Positions 6,310-7,820 of a DNA stretch of 7,820 bases are shown here, one piece after another. A program made the translations under genes and the position numbers. Position 1 is the first letter of the stretch. Each line of letters starts with the position of its first letter. A model generated the notes under the pieces. It saw only the letters and a list, made by a program, of their open reading frames with translations. It was not told the DNA's origin and searched no databases. Origin of the DNA: an uncultured bacterium (GTDB lineage: Bacteria; Cyanobacteriota; Vampirovibrionia; Gastranaerophilales; Gastranaerophilaceae); the NCBI GenBank assembly GCA_900556295.1, contig USOK01000071.1:1-7820 (forward strand), read 5' to 3'.

Positions 6310-6864
6310 ATGGATAAAATTAATAACGTAAGTTTTACAGGAATAAAAAATGTTGGTTGTTTTACATTTCAAGACTCTCCGACAAGTTTTCGCAACGCTC
6401 TGTCTGCGATAATTACAGATGATGCCAAAGGACAAGATGTAGTTGAATTTCGTAAAGTTGCGAATAAAGTAGCCCAAAAATCCGAAAATTTTATAAATAA
6501 TCGAAATTATAACTTGTTAAACATTGAGACTCGTATTTCACCAGAAAACGAAACTCTTTATCTAAATAACAAGCCGGTTAAAGTGAATGATGAAAACTTG
6601 CCAATATTTTCGTATTTAGCTAAACTGACTAAAAGAATTGCCAATATGCCTAAAAAAGATATTATAATTGAAGGAGATTACGTAAACTTTGCAGCTCCTG
6701 ACAATCTTGTTTCTGATAGAAGAATTATATTTAAAGGATATGAAGACTATTGGAACTACACAGGTATATATGATAACTGCTTTGAAGCGGATACAGTACA
6801 ACCATTTGCAAAGCAATTTAATAAATTTATCCAAGAAAAAATGAATAAATATTTTGGCTTATAA
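6310..6864 (+). CDS. Uncharacterised 184-aa protein with N-terminal 'NVSFTG' motif
   Basis: I do not recognise a domain. The start reads MDKINNVSFTGIKNVG; I associate short N-terminal 'SFTG/NFTG' tags with many unrelated small proteins in Gastranaerophilales-type genomes, but cannot verify this here. There is no signal peptide or membrane segment. The body is mixed alpha/beta: helix-prone 42-64 (VVEFRKVANKVAQKSENF), a strand pair around 73-92, another helix 97-113 (LPIFSYLAKLTKRIANM), strands 117-128 and 137-142, an aromatic stretch YEDYWNYTGIY (144-154), and a C-terminal helix 162-183. The Shine-Dalgarno is poor: only GGG about 13 nt before the ATG. The next Met is at residue 113, so no better start exists. 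It diverges from tyrS and converges on the phage tail genes, sharing a bidirectional terminator with them. It could be a host gene or prophage-edge cargo. Confidence 0.7.
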   Translation: MDKINNVSFTGIKNVGCFTFQDSPTSFRNALSAIITDDAKGQDVVEFRKVANKVAQKSENFINNRNYNLLNIETRISPENETLYLNNKPVKVNDENLPIFSYLAKLTKRIANMPKKDIIIEGDYVNFAAPDNLVSDRRIIFKGYEDYWNYTGIYDNCFEADTVQPFAKQFNKFIQEKMNKYFGL

Positions 6865-6869
6865 ATATA

Positions 6870-6908
6870 AAAATAAAAACCGGTACCTAATTTACCGGTT
6901 TTTATTTT
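6870..6908. terminator. Bidirectional intrinsic terminator between convergent genes
   Basis: A perfect 16-bp stem: 6870-6885 (AAAATAAAAACCGGTA, allowing the outer A-T pairs) pairs with 6893-6908 (TACCGGTTTTTATTTT) around a 7-nt loop CCTAATT. The core is ACCGGTA. A T-rich run follows on both strands, so it can stop the plus-strand 184-aa gene and the minus-strand phage tail genes. Confidence 0.92.
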
Positions 6909-6926
6909 GAGATTTTAAGACTTTAA

Positions 6927-7331
6927 TTATAATTGCGAAAGCTCTTCACGTAATGCAATAATTTTAGTATTGTAATGCTCTAGCCAAGTAGTATCACAAT
7001 CTATTAGCGAAGGCTCTGCCAATGCTCGTATTCGTTTTTTATCGAGAGTTTCCAGCTCATCAAGAATTTCTTGTTTTCTAATTGCATTTTGAATTTTTAA
7101 TTGTTTTGCCACCACCTCATCTTTCGTAAGTCTTTCCCATACACCATTTTTACATTCGTATTCTGTTTCTTTTACAGCAATCACATTCCCGTCATATAAA
7201 ATAATAATGTGTCCATTGTTTTGTTTGTCCAATAGTTCAATCCAATATTCATCAGAAATTTCTACTGCATTATCAAATTTATCTTCGTAAAACCCGAAAT
7301 CTTTATTATTTTTTGTTCCATAATATTTCAT
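6927..7331 (-). CDS. Phage tail fibre assembly-like protein
   Basis: A 134-aa protein encoded just after a tail fibre gene, where tail-fibre assembly chaperones normally lie. The N-terminal half (MKYYGTKNNKDFGFYEDKF...VEISDEYWIELLDKQNNGHII) follows the family pattern: a short 'xGFY' opening, an ISDEYW-x-x-LL helix and a 'G-x-x-I' strand. The C-terminal half (66-134) is a charged helix with KKRIRALAEPS (98-108) and YNTKIIALREELSQL, also typical. The ATG at 7331 is preferred over an in-frame GTG six bases upstream, because AAGGAG (7337-7342) would overlap the GTG but stands 5 nt from the ATG. The gene begins 9 nt after the tail fibre's stop, so the two are co-transcribed. It ends at the bidirectional terminator, apparently the end of the phage operon. 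The exact family is not certain without a profile search. Confidence 0.75.
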   Translation of the reverse strand: MKYYGTKNNKDFGFYEDKFDNAVEISDEYWIELLDKQNNGHIIILYDGNVIAVKETEYECKNGVWERLTKDEVVAKQLKIQNAIRKQEILDELETLDKKRIRALAEPSLIDCDTTWLEHYNTKIIALREELSQL

Positions 7332-7336
7332 ATTCA

Positions 7337-7342
7337 CTCCTT
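7337..7342 (-). promoter_or_regulatory. Ribosome-binding site overlapping the tail fibre stop
   Basis: On the minus strand TAAGGAG combines the tail fibre's TAA stop (7341-7343) with a perfect AAGGAG. This site sets the downstream start at 7331 and suggests reinitiation or coupling between the two tail genes. Confidence 0.7.
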
Positions 7343-7820
7343 AGTATCCAATAACTATCCAATTTAAATAAGAAAAAGCTCCGCTACAGCCAAATCCAAA
7401 CCCCGTCAGAGATTGCGACCCCGTACCTGCGTCAGAACGAGTTGCTGTTCCGTTGTAACCTTGTTTAGCAAAAACAGGACATGCCATTTTACTAAACGCT
7501 AAAGGATATTTAACACTCGAACCTGTTGCATGTCCCCATTGCACAACAAGTCCATCCGGAAGTTTAAGATAGCCTGGGTTTGCCATATTTAAAACCCCTT
7601 GATTCGAATACCATTCGCCCCAAGTTTCACTTTTATAATTTCTTGAAAAAACCTCCGGATTTTCGCCATCACAAATCCACACTTGTTTAATAACAGATGC
7701 CTCATCTCCTGTAACTAAAAGCATTCCGGCATCTCCTTTCGGAATGTTTTTCGGCTTATACATAGTTGAAAAAATATATGTACCTTTGATTTTGTAATCG
7801 TTTAGGTCTGTTTCTGCCTC
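7341..7820 (-). CDS. Phage tail fibre, C-terminal part (5' end outside window)
   Basis: The reading frame is open to the window edge, so the ATG at 7763 is internal and the N-terminus lies beyond 7820. The 159 visible residues fit a receptor-binding tail fibre. The first part (5-71: DLNDYKIKGTYIFS, then PKGDAGMLLVTG, VIKQVWIC, TWGEWYS) follows the pyocin-knob pattern found in tail fibres and R-type pyocins. The tip (85-159: LKLPDGLVVQWG, VKYPLAFS, LTGFGFGCSG, YLNWIVIGY) matches the gp53-like C-terminal domain, which usually ends W-I-A-I-G-Y. Such domains contact the host surface and vary quickly between phages. The assembly-like gene follows directly. It belongs to a prophage or a phage-tail-like particle; the window does not show which. 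Cys at 50, 114 and 145 are somewhat unusual for this domain. Confidence 0.85.
   Translation of the reverse strand, partial: EAETDLNDYKIKGTYIFSTMYKPKNIPKGDAGMLLVTGDEASVIKQVWICDGENPEVFSRNYKSETWGEWYSNQGVLNMANPGYLKLPDGLVVQWGHATGSSVKYPLAFSKMACPVFAKQGYNGTATRSDAGTGSQSLTGFGFGCSGAFSYLNWIVIGY

Noticed and set aside
6271..6477. Minus-strand open frame of 68 codons near the tyrS promoter
   Set aside because: Antisense to the start of the 184-aa gene; it is low in complexity and has no start signal.
6310..6930. Prophage attachment site or tRNA gene at the boundary
   Set aside because: No cloverleaf-forming sequence and no direct repeat matching another part of the window was found.
7332..7337. GTG start for the tail fibre assembly-like gene
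   Set aside because: The AAGGAG site overlaps this GTG, so it cannot serve it; the ATG at 7331 has correct spacing and gives the family-like MKYY start.

Overview
This AT-rich window looks bacterial and uses the standard code: TGA works as a stop in an ATGA overlap. My best guess is an uncultured gut-type relative of the Cyanobacteria (Vampirovibrionia/Gastranaerophilales). The guess rests on three soft clues: a small protein opening with an 'NVSFTG' motif, a receiver/LuxR regulator of cyanobacterial flavour, and 7-nt-periodic intergenic repeats that resemble cyanobacterial short tandem repeats. None is decisive.

Region 1 (1-4047, plus strand) is a tightly packed signalling operon. It holds the C-terminal part of an HD-GYP cyclic-di-GMP phosphodiesterase, an exported TPR-repeat protein, a NarL-type response regulator that overlaps the TPR gene by ATGA, a second response regulator (receiver plus LuxR-type HTH) and an acidic pentapeptide-repeat protein. 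No histidine kinase is visible; it would have to lie upstream or elsewhere. A perfect 12-bp hairpin follows the last gene.

Region 2 (4048-6309) carries two housekeeping genes on the minus strand: tyrS (type 2 tyrosyl-tRNA synthetase, with an extended -10 promoter) and downstream of it cysE (short-form serine acetyltransferase). A ~72-nt repeat sits directly 3' of each gene. Both copies contain GCGAAGC and a run of 7-nt units such as ATTCACT/ACTCACC. Between the two genes the repeat forms one arm of a ~112-nt imperfect palindrome. A separate 22-nt palindromic repeat occurs in opposite orientations on either side of the pentapeptide gene.

Region 3 (6310-7820) has an unrecognised 184-aa protein on the plus strand. 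A strong bidirectional terminator separates it from a convergent minus-strand phage module: the C-terminal part of a tail fibre (pyocin-knob-like segment and a gp53-like tip ending WIVIGY) followed by a tail-fibre-assembly-like protein. The window therefore ends inside a prophage or phage-tail-like element whose boundary near 6.3-6.9 kb is not marked by any tRNA or recognisable att site.

I see no convincing new defence or mobile system. The most unusual material is the intergenic repeat family around cysE, the kinase-less regulator operon, and the unknown protein beside the tail-fibre module.
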